Part shown: piece after piece, positions 1-7,126 of the stretch
How positions within the stretch are numbered: position 1 is the stretch's first letter
Layout: the number at the start of each line of letters is the position of its first letter
DNA from: CAZZCU01 sp964652825
Lineage (GTDB): Bacteria; Bdellovibrionota_B; Oligoflexia; Oligoflexales; CAZZCU01
Length of the DNA stretch: 64,000 nt
Assembly (NCBI GenBank): GCA_964652825.1
Contig: CAZZCU010000004.1
Location: forward strand, 1 to 64,000
Reading direction: 5' to 3'
Notes under the pieces: generated by a model
Told to the model about the DNA's origin: nothing
The model's input: only the letters and a program-made list of their open reading frames with translations
Database searches by the model: none
Position numbers and translations under genes: made by a program

Positions 1-584
1 ACACCAAGCAGGGATAACTGAAAACCGGTGCGGGTTTCCGAAATTCCGGCAATGCTGCCGTTTGCAAGCCAGTCTTTGCCGATCGCGTGCGGTGGTAATT
101 CGACACCCAGCTCCGGCACGCGTCGCAGGATGTAAGAAATAAAAGTATTGCTGTTAGGTCCCGGCCAGGCGCGATAAGTATCGGTATACGGATAATCTTT
201 GGCGGCTTGCTGGATTTTGGGAATCGCCGCTGTGGCGGTATCGCCTTTGATCTCGTGAATCAATTCCGGCATCGCGCCAAACCATTTGCCGTCAGGAATG
301 CCTTCCTCGACGACAACCGGTGACAGACCGCGCCGTAGCCGAAAACCGATGACATGATAAGTGAGGTAATGATCGGCATCTTTCTCTTTGGTGGCGATCC
401 ACGAATGTATTGCAAAATAACCGCGCCAACGGACGGCGCGTGCCGCGTATACATTGACGATCGCCGCCTTTTCGATTTCGGGACGCGGCGCGATACCGGC
501 GCTGCCGCGATCGGCGGTGCGCCAATCGTTTGTGTTCGCGCAAGCACTGACTAACAGCAAAATAAGTAAATACAGAATTCGCAT
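1..584 (-). CDS. DUF3750-family lipoprotein, C-terminus cut by window edge
   Basis: The reading frame opens at the ATG whose complement is at 582-584 and stays open to base 1, giving about 194 residues with no stop. The N-terminus is a short hydrophobic stretch ending LLLVSAC, a lipobox, so this should be a lipoprotein. The body carries the hallmarks I know from DUF3750 proteins: a WRGYFAIHSWIA segment, DGKWFGAMPELIHEIKG, then YPYTDTYRAWPGPNSNTF and PPHAIGKDW. The biochemical role of this family is unknown to me. It lies just upstream of the truncated haemoglobin gene on the same strand. The family call is confident; the function is not. Confidence 0.8.
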   Translation of the reverse strand, partial: MRILYLLILLLVSACANTNDWRTADRGSAGIAPRPEIEKAAIVNVYAARAVRWRGYFAIHSWIATKEKDADHYLTYHVIGFRLRRGLSPVVVEEGIPDGKWFGAMPELIHEIKGDTATAAIPKIQQAAKDYPYTDTYRAWPGPNSNTFISYILRRVPELGVELPPHAIGKDWLANGSIAGISETRTGFQLSLLG

Positions 585-604
585 CGTGCGATTATTTTAG
601 CGGA

Positions 605-973
605 TTAGCGATTGCATGGCGAGGGGTCGGTGATGATGAGAGGACGCAATTGTTCTTCGCGTGCCAGCCATTGCGTGGCGAGAGTCTCGGGGAGTTTGAG
701 ATCATCGACGACTTCACGCATGAGAACCTGGCGGCGTCGGAAATGCGTGAGTTTTAACGGCAGATCTTTGTGAGCATCGCGCAGCGATTTGCCGGTATAC
801 ATTTTGGGGCCGCCGAGCATGCTGATGCTGAACGCAATCTGCTGCTTAGTGATATGGTCGCGATCGTGATTGATAAAAAGATGACCGATAATCGGATCGG
901 CGAAAGCCCGCCGATAAAATTCCGTAATGGCCTCGCGGATAAAAGTTTCACCAATGGCGGCGTATAAATCCAT
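605..973 (-). CDS. truncated haemoglobin (2-on-2 globin, group I-like)
   Basis: A 122-residue single-domain globin of the length expected for truncated haemoglobins. The N-terminal DLYAAIGETFIREAITEFYRR stretch with the following DPxxGHLF matches the A/B/E helical start, and the GKSLRDAH segment puts the likely proximal haem histidine at residue 68. It is followed by LTHF, typical of the F-G region. Such proteins bind O2 or NO in the cytoplasm and are often linked to nitrosative stress or oxygen handling; which applies here cannot be read from the sequence. No signal peptide is present. The flanking genes give no functional hint. Confidence 0.8.
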   Translation of the reverse strand: MDLYAAIGETFIREAITEFYRRAFADPIIGHLFINHDRDHITKQQIAFSISMLGGPKMYTGKSLRDAHKDLPLKLTHFRRRQVLMREVVDDLKLPETLATQWLAREEQLRPLIITDPSPCNR

Positions 974-983
974 GCATTGGTGA

Positions 984-1670
984 TTAATCTACATAGTGCG
1001 AAATGCCAAACGAAAATTCCTGTTTGCGAATCTGGCGACGTTTAGCACCCAAATCACCGGTGCCGTTGAAGTCACGCAGGTGATAATTGCGAGTTACATG
1101 CGCGACGGTGAAAAAGAAGCCATTGGCTGCTGGTATTTCCAAGCCCATGCCGACATGATAGCCCGGGCCCACACCGCGCGTTGAGTATGATTCGCGGGTC
1201 AGCGAGAAGGTGCCGTCGTCTTGTGCCAGCGTATATTCGTTCTCGGAGTTGGTGCGACTGTCGTAAAGACCAAAACCCCATTCAAAGTACATCACCTTGG
1301 CAAACAAAAAGCGCATGAATAAACTGGCGCTTTTGGTCGAGGTTTCTTTATGACGTTCAATCTCTTTATTAAGATCAGCGCTTACGTCGCGTTCGTCGGT
1401 GACCGATTCTTCAAAATTCAGATTTAAACCGACGTTCAAAGTTTCCGCGAAAACGTAACCGATGTGGGGGCTGACCGCTTGCGATTTTGCCCGTACACGA
1501 CTCTTATCATAAGTGTCATCACCGGTGAGGCTATCATCGTTGACGTCCAGCATCCGCAGTGACGCGCCGAAATTAAAGCCTTCCCGCTTATGCTTTTTGG
1601 CCAAGGCTGCTGGCGTAAAGACCATGTTAGCGATGGCGGCAATGGCGATAGTCAAAAGCTTGAGTTTCAT
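984..1670 (-). CDS. secreted or outer-membrane beta-rich protein, unknown function
   Basis: I start this gene at the ATG at 1670 because AGGAGT lies just upstream and the following residues form a signal peptide (MKLKLLTIAIAAIANMVFTPAALA). A longer upstream extension lacks these features. The mature part (about 204 residues) alternates polar and hydrophobic residues in strands such as FNFGASLRML, VGLNLNFEES, YFEWGFGLYD and GYHVGMGLEIP, with many aromatic residues and a glycine pattern typical of small outer-membrane barrels. It ends in FSFGISHYVD, so the C-terminal residue is not the usual phenylalanine. I recognise no named family. Confidence 0.6.
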   Translation of the reverse strand: MKLKLLTIAIAAIANMVFTPAALAKKHKREGFNFGASLRMLDVNDDSLTGDDTYDKSRVRAKSQAVSPHIGYVFAETLNVGLNLNFEESVTDERDVSADLNKEIERHKETSTKSASLFMRFLFAKVMYFEWGFGLYDSRTNSENEYTLAQDDGTFSLTRESYSTRGVGPGYHVGMGLEIPAANGFFFTVAHVTRNYHLRDFNGTGDLGAKRRQIRKQEFSFGISHYVD

Positions 1671-1876
1671 AATGACTCCTAAACCTAGTGCTAAAACTCT
1701 ATACCTGGGATACAGCAATCTTCTTGCCAACTTGCCACCGTCCGGATTTAGGTTGAATTTTTGGTGTAATTTCAGCATGATGGAGCTTTTAGCCGCTAGG
1801 GCAACAGAGCGGTTTAGCGGCCAGAAAACTGCTAGATCGACCATTATTTAGTCAGTCTAAAGGAGTTTTGCCTGCC

Positions 1877-3007
1877 ATGGGTAAATTTAGAACCGAAACC
1901 GACAGTTTTGGCCCGATTGAGGTGCCCGCCACCTGTTATTGGGGAGCACAAACACAACGTTCGCTGCAGAATTTTAAGATCGGCGGCCACCGATTCCCTC
2001 CGGCGGTGATACGTGCTTTTGGTGTCGTCAAAAAAGCCGCCGCCTTGACCAATCAGGAGCTGGGTAAACTGGACGCAAAAAAATGCCAGTGGATNNNNNN
2101 NNNNNNNNNNNNNNNNNNNNNNNNNNNNNNNNNNNNNNNNNNNNNNNNNNNNNNNNNNNNNNNNNNNNNNNNNNNNNNNNNNNNNNNNNNNNNNACGCCG
2201 CTGACCTTGGGACAGGAATTGTCCGGTTACGTCGCGCAACTGGAATTTTCGGAGCGGGCGATTCAGGCGAGTCTGGCCGGCCTCTACGAATTAGCTCTCG
2301 GTGGCAGCGCGGTCGGCACCGGTCTTAACACCCATCCGCAGTACGCGGATAAGGTCGCAAAAAAAATCTCTGAACTCACCGGCGCGTCGTTTCGTTCGGC
2401 CCCGAATAAGTTTCAGGCGCTGGCCGCGCATGATGCCTTGGTGCAGGCTAGCGGTGCGGTCAAGTTATTGGCGACTGCTTGCATGAAGATCGCCAATGAC
2501 ATTCGTCTGCTGGCGAGTGGTCCGCGTTGTGGTATCGGCGAGATTCTGATTCCGGAAAATGAGCCGGGCAGTTCGATCATGCCCGGTAAAGTGAATCCGA
2601 CTCAGGCCGAAGCAATGACCATGGTGGCGGCGCAGGTGATCGGCAACGATGTGACAGTTAGTGTTGCGGCCAGCAATGGTCACTTCGAGCTGAATGTGTT
2701 CAAGCCGGTGATCATTCGTAACTTTTTGGAATCAGTGCAGCTGCTGGGGGATGCCTGTGACAGCTTCAACAAAAATTGCGCGGTGGGCATTGAACCAAAT
2801 CGCGAGGTGATCAAAAATCACCTGAACAATTCCCTCATGTTGGTCACTGCTTTGAATCAGGTGATTGGCTACGATAACGCCGCTAAAGTTGCGAAAACCG
2901 CGCATAAGAAAGGTATTACGCTCAAACAGGCCGCGCTGGAACTGGGGCTGGTAACCGAGGCTGATTTTGACAAATACGTGCGTCCCGAAGACATGGTGCA
3001 TCCTTAG
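1877..3007 (+). CDS. fumC: fumarate hydratase class II, interrupted by an assembly gap
   Basis: Converts fumarate and L-malate reversibly in the TCA cycle. The ATG at 1877 has AGGAG upstream, and the N-terminus (FRTETDSFGPIEVP, then YWGAQTQRSL) matches FumC. After the gap come TPLTLGQELSGYVAQLE, GGSAVGTGLNTHP, the fumarase/aspartase signature GSSIMPGKVNPTQ and a normal C-terminus ending VRPEDMVHP. Against remembered E. coli FumC, about 120 residues around the active site (including the first half of the catalytic HLQDATPLTLG segment) are missing, whereas only 100 N separate the halves. The gap is therefore a placeholder, and the frame match across it is chance. The gene itself is probably intact in the organism. 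Confidence 0.9.
   Translation: MGKFRTETDSFGPIEVPATCYWGAQTQRSLQNFKIGGHRFPPAVIRAFGVVKKAAALTNQELGKLDAKKCQWXXXXXXXXXXXXXXXXXXXXXXXXXXXXXXXXXXTPLTLGQELSGYVAQLEFSERAIQASLAGLYELALGGSAVGTGLNTHPQYADKVAKKISELTGASFRSAPNKFQALAAHDALVQASGAVKLLATACMKIANDIRLLASGPRCGIGEILIPENEPGSSIMPGKVNPTQAEAMTMVAAQVIGNDVTVSVAASNGHFELNVFKPVIIRNFLESVQLLGDACDSFNKNCAVGIEPNREVIKNHLNNSLMLVTALNQVIGYDNAAKVAKTAHKKGITLKQAALELGLVTEADFDKYVRPEDMVHP
2095..2194. other. assembly gap of 100 N inside fumC
   Basis: Exactly 100 undetermined bases, the conventional size for a scaffold gap of unknown length. Alignment of the flanking coding sequence to the known FumC layout implies that about 360 bases are really missing. Confidence 0.98.
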
Positions 3008-3010
3008 CTT

Positions 3011-3073
3011 CGTCATGCTGAGCCAAAGGCGAAGCATCTCGTCGAGACCCTTCGGCTTTGCCTCAGGGTGACG
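3011..3073. repeat. 63-bp imperfect palindrome, dispersed repeat (full copy)
   Basis: The block starts CGTCATGCTGAGCC and ends CCTCAGGGTGACG. The two halves are near-perfect reverse complements around the centre (GCATCTCGTCGAGACCC). It lies between the convergent stops of fumC and rpmG, so it could act as a two-way terminator or transcript-end hairpin. Shorter relatives occur at 42737-42768 and 60057-60081, also directly after coding regions. This marks a dispersed intergenic repeat family rather than a gene-specific site. Confidence 0.75.
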
Positions 3074-3086
3074 GAGACGAACGAGC

Positions 3087-3251
3087 TTACTTGATTTTGC
3101 CTTCTTTGAAGGGAACGTGCTTACGCACAACCGGATCGTACTTCTTCAGTTCGATCTTATCTTTGCCGCGTTTTTTCTTGGTGGTGTAGAAGTAACCCGT
3201 ATCCGCGGTGGAAACTAATTTGATGATTTCGCGATTGCCGCCTTTTGCCAT
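3087..3251 (-). CDS. rpmG: 50S ribosomal protein L33
   Basis: A 54-residue basic protein starting MAKGGNREIIKLVSTA, followed by GYFYTTKKKRGKDK, and ending in a KHVPFKEGKIK-type tail, a clear L33. It lacks the four cysteines of the zinc-binding form, so it is the zinc-free type. The start is supported by CTGGAG eight bases upstream. In many bacteria rpmG follows rpmB (L28), but no rpmB is present here and the upstream neighbour is an unrelated membrane protein gene. It is short enough to be missed by automatic calling. It sits in the large ribosomal subunit near the tRNA exit site. Confidence 0.95.
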   Translation of the reverse strand: MAKGGNREIIKLVSTADTGYFYTTKKKRGKDKIELKKYDPVVRKHVPFKEGKIK

Positions 3252-3345
3252 GACCAAAACTCCAGTGAGAAAACAATGCGCCGGTTAATCGGCAACGGTA
3301 CAAGGCGGTGAAGCTATCAATTTCAAGGGCTTAGAGCAACTTCAA

Positions 3346-5820
3346 TTACGCTGCTTGGGAGTGATTTTTGGCGCCTAGCATCTGCCAGCGAGCCGCGATG
3401 GCGGCGATTTCCGGCGACGCTGGACCATGGATCTGGCGCAAAAAGTTGAAATAATCCGCCAGCTTCTGAGCGACGGCCGGCTGAAACTCCAGGGTTATTC
3501 CTAGGTGCTGCTCTAAAAAGATTTTGCAGTCCAGAAAGTAGGCGCAGATGCTCGCATTTGCCCGCTGCTCGACCAGCCATTCGGCGTAGCTGTTGAGGAT
3601 CGCCGTGTGCAAGGCGGGTGGTGATTCCTTCAACTCCCGGCCGAAGTTGACCCAGCTTGCCAGGCATTTGCCGGCAACGAATTCGCTGCGTTGCAAGCCG
3701 CTATCTTTGGGTACCAGCGACAGGAAGTCGAGAAAAACACGGATCTCGGCGGCGCTATAACGGTTGGCATTCGTGGTCGCCATGATCAACCAGGCTTCGT
3801 GAAAGCGCGGATGGCTGGTGGAACGTGCGGTTTCGATCACTTTATCAGGATCGCGCAGATGAAATTTGCGCAGCTGTGCTAGGTGCAGAATCTGGCTCGG
3901 ATAACCGATGTTGGTGATGGCCGCGATAAAACGCGCCTGAACTTTTGCCTGCAGCGCCTCGCTCTCGTTCACGACATGCTGCTTCACAAGATTATGCGCT
4001 TTGACAATGGTTTGCAGCGCTTGATCTTTTTCACGGAAACCGCGCCAGGGATAATTGCTGATGGTATCAAGAATCGTCAGAATATCGTGGGCTCCACGTG
4101 CCTGTAGGATCTGCAGATCGATAATGTTGAGGAACTGACTGCTTTCATTGCTGGGATCAAAATCCCGCAGTAGGGTCCGTAGCTTGTCCAAATTAAAATA
4201 CTTTTGCAGACGTGGCACCAGTTCTTCAAACTTAATCAGAAACACCAGAATTTCATCGTTACTTTGTGGCAGCGGTACCGGCCAGCTTTCGATGATACTG
4301 CCCAGTATGGGTGCTTCTTCGATAATGCGGTTACGTGCCTTTTCACCGACCCAGATGAAATTTCCCAGACGATTCTTTTTTTGCAGATGATTGAAAACCG
4401 CTGTGCGCACCGAGGCTGGCACGTCATTCATATGTACTTCATAGTGCGTGTACTTGGGAGTGCTGACAATATGCTGATCAGCCCAGTCAAAATCAAAATG
4501 AAACAACCACAGATTTCGCCGCCAGGTTTTGGTAATGTCGGTGTTGCCCATACTCACCGCCAGTTGCGGATCAATAATGGGCAGCAGCGCGGTCAGACCT
4601 TTCAGGCGTTTTTCGATCAGTGGCATGGCGTCAAGATACAGACACGCAAACATTGCCAGTACATCCATGCATGGACGTAGAGAATCCTCAGGATCGATGG
4701 AGCCGAGAATCTGATTACCAAGAACCCGATTATGCAATGAGCCGTTGCCGAGAACCTCAACGACACAACGATAAATTTCGTCATTGCGGATCTGATACAA
4801 GGTGGCGGGAAGTTGTTGTCCGACCGTATCATCGGGATCATGATCGATAACAAAGCAAGCTGTGCGCAGACCGACGGTTGCGGCCCAGGCGTGATCCGAG
4901 CTGTAGTTGCGATTGACGAAGCGTTTGGCGCCGCTACCGCTGAAGCGTGCCATCAGGAAATGTTCCTGATACCGATCATGCAGTTCACGAATGCGGTTGA
5001 AACAATGCCAAAGTGCGGGAACCCAGGCTAGTGATAAGGCCGCAACCGGCAAATGTTGACGCGCGTTCGTATCTAGATTGGTAAGGCTGGTGGCGTTAAC
5101 TATCAGTAAGATCAATGCCGAGCCACCCAAGGCGATGAAAGTCAGAAAATCCCCACGCATGTCGCCGCGCGCGGAGATTCGCATCTTGATTGCTTCGACG
5201 ACGTTGGTTGGATGCAGTCGTAAACTCGGTACGGCGACGCAAACCCCCAACAGCACCAGAGGTTGCAATAACAATGTGCTTTGTGAAATCAACGAAAAAT
5301 GCATGACCGAAAAATTCAACGGCCTCCAACTTTGTCCCAGCATGGCCGCGAAGCTGACGGCTAAAAGCAAGCCTGCATTGGCGAAGGCAAAATAATTTGG
5401 CCAACGTCCTGCCAGTTGAAAGACACGTGCCATTAAATAGCTGGCGCCGTACAATTGTGTCACTTGCGCGACCACCGATAGATAAAATAGCCATCGGGTT
5501 GGCAACGTCTGCTGACTGGCGACCAGTTCAATGACGCCGAGCATCGCGCCGCCTAAGCCGATAAAAATACAGGCGATCACTTCGTTCGAGGTATCCGGGG
5601 TCTGCGTCAAGGTCATCATCGAATACCAGATCGACGTGACATTGCCGATCGTGATTAAGAGCAGAAGACATTCAAATGCCGTAAAGGGGCTGGTGGTTTG
5701 TGCTTGACCGAGTTTCGTGGCGATGTAAACGATGGCCGTCGAAAATAGACTGATAGCGAACGTGCTTGCCAGCAATTGGAGCGGCCGTTGATATTGACGA
5801 CTGGATGATGCGCTCAACAT
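3346..5820 (-). CDS. large unknown membrane protein, 8 predicted spans plus helical cytoplasmic tail
   Basis: An 824-residue protein I do not recognise. The first ~275 residues contain about eight hydrophobic segments (near residues 17-36, 46-66, 80-100, 110-130, 143-163, 172-197, 223-243 and 252-272). The remaining ~550 residues are soluble, charged and apparently almost all alpha-helical, with leucine spacing reminiscent of HEAT-like or TPR-like solenoids, though no clear repeat unit stands out. The start codon lies two bases after the stop of the histidine kinase gene and uses an AAAGGAG inside the kinase's last codons, so the two are translationally coupled. That pairing suggests a role with the kinase in one signalling or membrane process. 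Confidence 0.7.
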   Translation of the reverse strand: MLSASSSRQYQRPLQLLASTFAISLFSTAIVYIATKLGQAQTTSPFTAFECLLLLITIGNVTSIWYSMMTLTQTPDTSNEVIACIFIGLGGAMLGVIELVASQQTLPTRWLFYLSVVAQVTQLYGASYLMARVFQLAGRWPNYFAFANAGLLLAVSFAAMLGQSWRPLNFSVMHFSLISQSTLLLQPLVLLGVCVAVPSLRLHPTNVVEAIKMRISARGDMRGDFLTFIALGGSALILLIVNATSLTNLDTNARQHLPVAALSLAWVPALWHCFNRIRELHDRYQEHFLMARFSGSGAKRFVNRNYSSDHAWAATVGLRTACFVIDHDPDDTVGQQLPATLYQIRNDEIYRCVVEVLGNGSLHNRVLGNQILGSIDPEDSLRPCMDVLAMFACLYLDAMPLIEKRLKGLTALLPIIDPQLAVSMGNTDITKTWRRNLWLFHFDFDWADQHIVSTPKYTHYEVHMNDVPASVRTAVFNHLQKKNRLGNFIWVGEKARNRIIEEAPILGSIIESWPVPLPQSNDEILVFLIKFEELVPRLQKYFNLDKLRTLLRDFDPSNESSQFLNIIDLQILQARGAHDILTILDTISNYPWRGFREKDQALQTIVKAHNLVKQHVVNESEALQAKVQARFIAAITNIGYPSQILHLAQLRKFHLRDPDKVIETARSTSHPRFHEAWLIMATTNANRYSAAEIRVFLDFLSLVPKDSGLQRSEFVAGKCLASWVNFGRELKESPPALHTAILNSYAEWLVEQRANASICAYFLDCKIFLEQHLGITLEFQPAVAQKLADYFNFLRQIHGPASPEIAAIAARWQMLGAKNHSQAA

Positions 5821-5822
5821 CG

Positions 5823-6980
5823 CTAAGCGCTCCTTTTGGCGGCATTTGCATCCGCAGGTAATAAAATGCGAAACGTTGAGCCACTGTTAACGCGACTTTC
5901 AACTTCGATGTCACCGCCAAGATCCTGGACGATACCGTAACAAATCGCCAGACCAAGACCCGTACCTTCTCCCGGCTCCTTGGTGGTGAAGAAGGGATCA
6001 AATATTTTTTTCAGATGCTCCTTGGGTATGCCAACGCCCGAATCACTGATTTCAATGACGGCTGTGCGCACGTTCCGATCTTTTTTGAGATACGAGCGTA
6101 ACACCAGCCGGCCGCCGCCCGGCATCGACTGAATCGCGTTTTGAATAAGATTCAGAAATACCTGAATCAGTTTGTTGCGATCAGCTTTGATGGCTAAGTG
6201 TTCCAGACGCCAATCCTCGGTGATCTTAAAACGCGCCGCGCGCAGCGATACTTTCCCAAACCTCAAGGCGGTTTGTGCCGCCTCGATGGCATCGATTTCC
6301 GCTTGTTGGTCGGTTTTTTTCGCGGGTTGTTGGCGAGCAAAGTCGAGCAGATTTTCGACAATGGATTTACAGCGCTGTGCCGCCGCCTCGATTTCCTTGA
6401 CGTCGGCCATATGTGGCGAGTTTTGTTCCAGCTCACGCATTAACATCTGCGAGAAAATCAGAATACCACCCAGGGGATTGTTAATCTCATGGGCGACACC
6501 GCCGGCGAGCAAGCCGATCGAGGCGAGTTTTTCGTTTTGTAGAAGTTGTCGTTCCATATTTTTGGCATCGGTGCGATCGCGATAAACATGCACCAATCCA
6601 TCCAGTTCACCCTCGGTATCAAACACGGGTTGCGAGGTGACTTCATAAAAGCGCTCGTCGCGTACATCCGTTAGTTGAAAGCTTTGCGGTTTTAATTCTT
6701 TGGCGGTTTTTTTGAGTTGGCAGCCGGGACACGGCGTCTTGCGATTAGCAAAAACCACATGGCATTTCTTGCCAAGAATATCTTTCACATCAGCTTGGTA
6801 TAATTCCGCCATCGCGCGATTAGCTTTATTGATGGTGAAGTCCGGACGCACGATCATCAACGGATCAACCAAGGCATCGATGGTTGCCATCCATTGCTTC
6901 TTGATGTTTTCAACGAAACCCACCAGATCGTCGGTCGTGGACAAACCGCTAACCTTCATGGGTTTCTTTTTGGTAGCCAT
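5823..6980 (-). CDS. PAS-domain sensor histidine kinase, soluble
   Basis: A 385-residue kinase without membrane spans. A PAS domain covers about residues 28-140 and contains Cys73, Cys84 and Cys87 (CPGC), which could hold a metal or respond to redox. A short coiled linker leads to the H-box GGVAHEINNPLGG with phospho-acceptor His164. Then come an N-box (LIQNAIQSM), G1 box (DSGVGIPKEHL), F-box (DPFFTTK) and G2 box (GTGLGLAI). All catalytic parts look intact. No response regulator gene is adjacent. The next gene downstream overlaps its translation signals and encodes a large membrane protein, probably its functional partner. Confidence 0.9.
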   Translation of the reverse strand: MATKKKPMKVSGLSTTDDLVGFVENIKKQWMATIDALVDPLMIVRPDFTINKANRAMAELYQADVKDILGKKCHVVFANRKTPCPGCQLKKTAKELKPQSFQLTDVRDERFYEVTSQPVFDTEGELDGLVHVYRDRTDAKNMERQLLQNEKLASIGLLAGGVAHEINNPLGGILIFSQMLMRELEQNSPHMADVKEIEAAAQRCKSIVENLLDFARQQPAKKTDQQAEIDAIEAAQTALRFGKVSLRAARFKITEDWRLEHLAIKADRNKLIQVFLNLIQNAIQSMPGGGRLVLRSYLKKDRNVRTAVIEISDSGVGIPKEHLKKIFDPFFTTKEPGEGTGLGLAICYGIVQDLGGDIEVESRVNSGSTFRILLPADANAAKRSA

Positions 6981-7083
6981 TCAACTAACCCCGGAAACCG
7001 GTATGAATACACAAATGGACTGGTCTCAGGAATGTATCGGTGTGTTGCTGAATTAGTTGATAGCGGAAGGTTGGGGAAAGGGC

Positions 7084-7119
7084 AAAAAAAACCAGAGACA
7101 CCTGTAAGTGTCCCTGGTT
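7084..7119 (-). terminator. Rho-independent terminator of lon
   Basis: Read on the minus strand, a 12-bp stem (AACCAGGGACAC / GTGTCTCTGGTT, one G-U pair) with a six-base loop is followed by eight U. It starts eight bases past the lon stop. Confidence 0.92.
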
Positions 7120-7126
7120 GGCGGAG

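Noticed and set aside
1671..1844. Longer start for the small envelope protein at 984
   Set aside because: The extension would bury the signal peptide. AGGAGT precedes the ATG at 1670.
4204..4680. 158-residue plus-strand frame
   Set aside because: Complement shadow of the 824-residue membrane protein gene; no ribosome site and a composition typical of an antisense frame.
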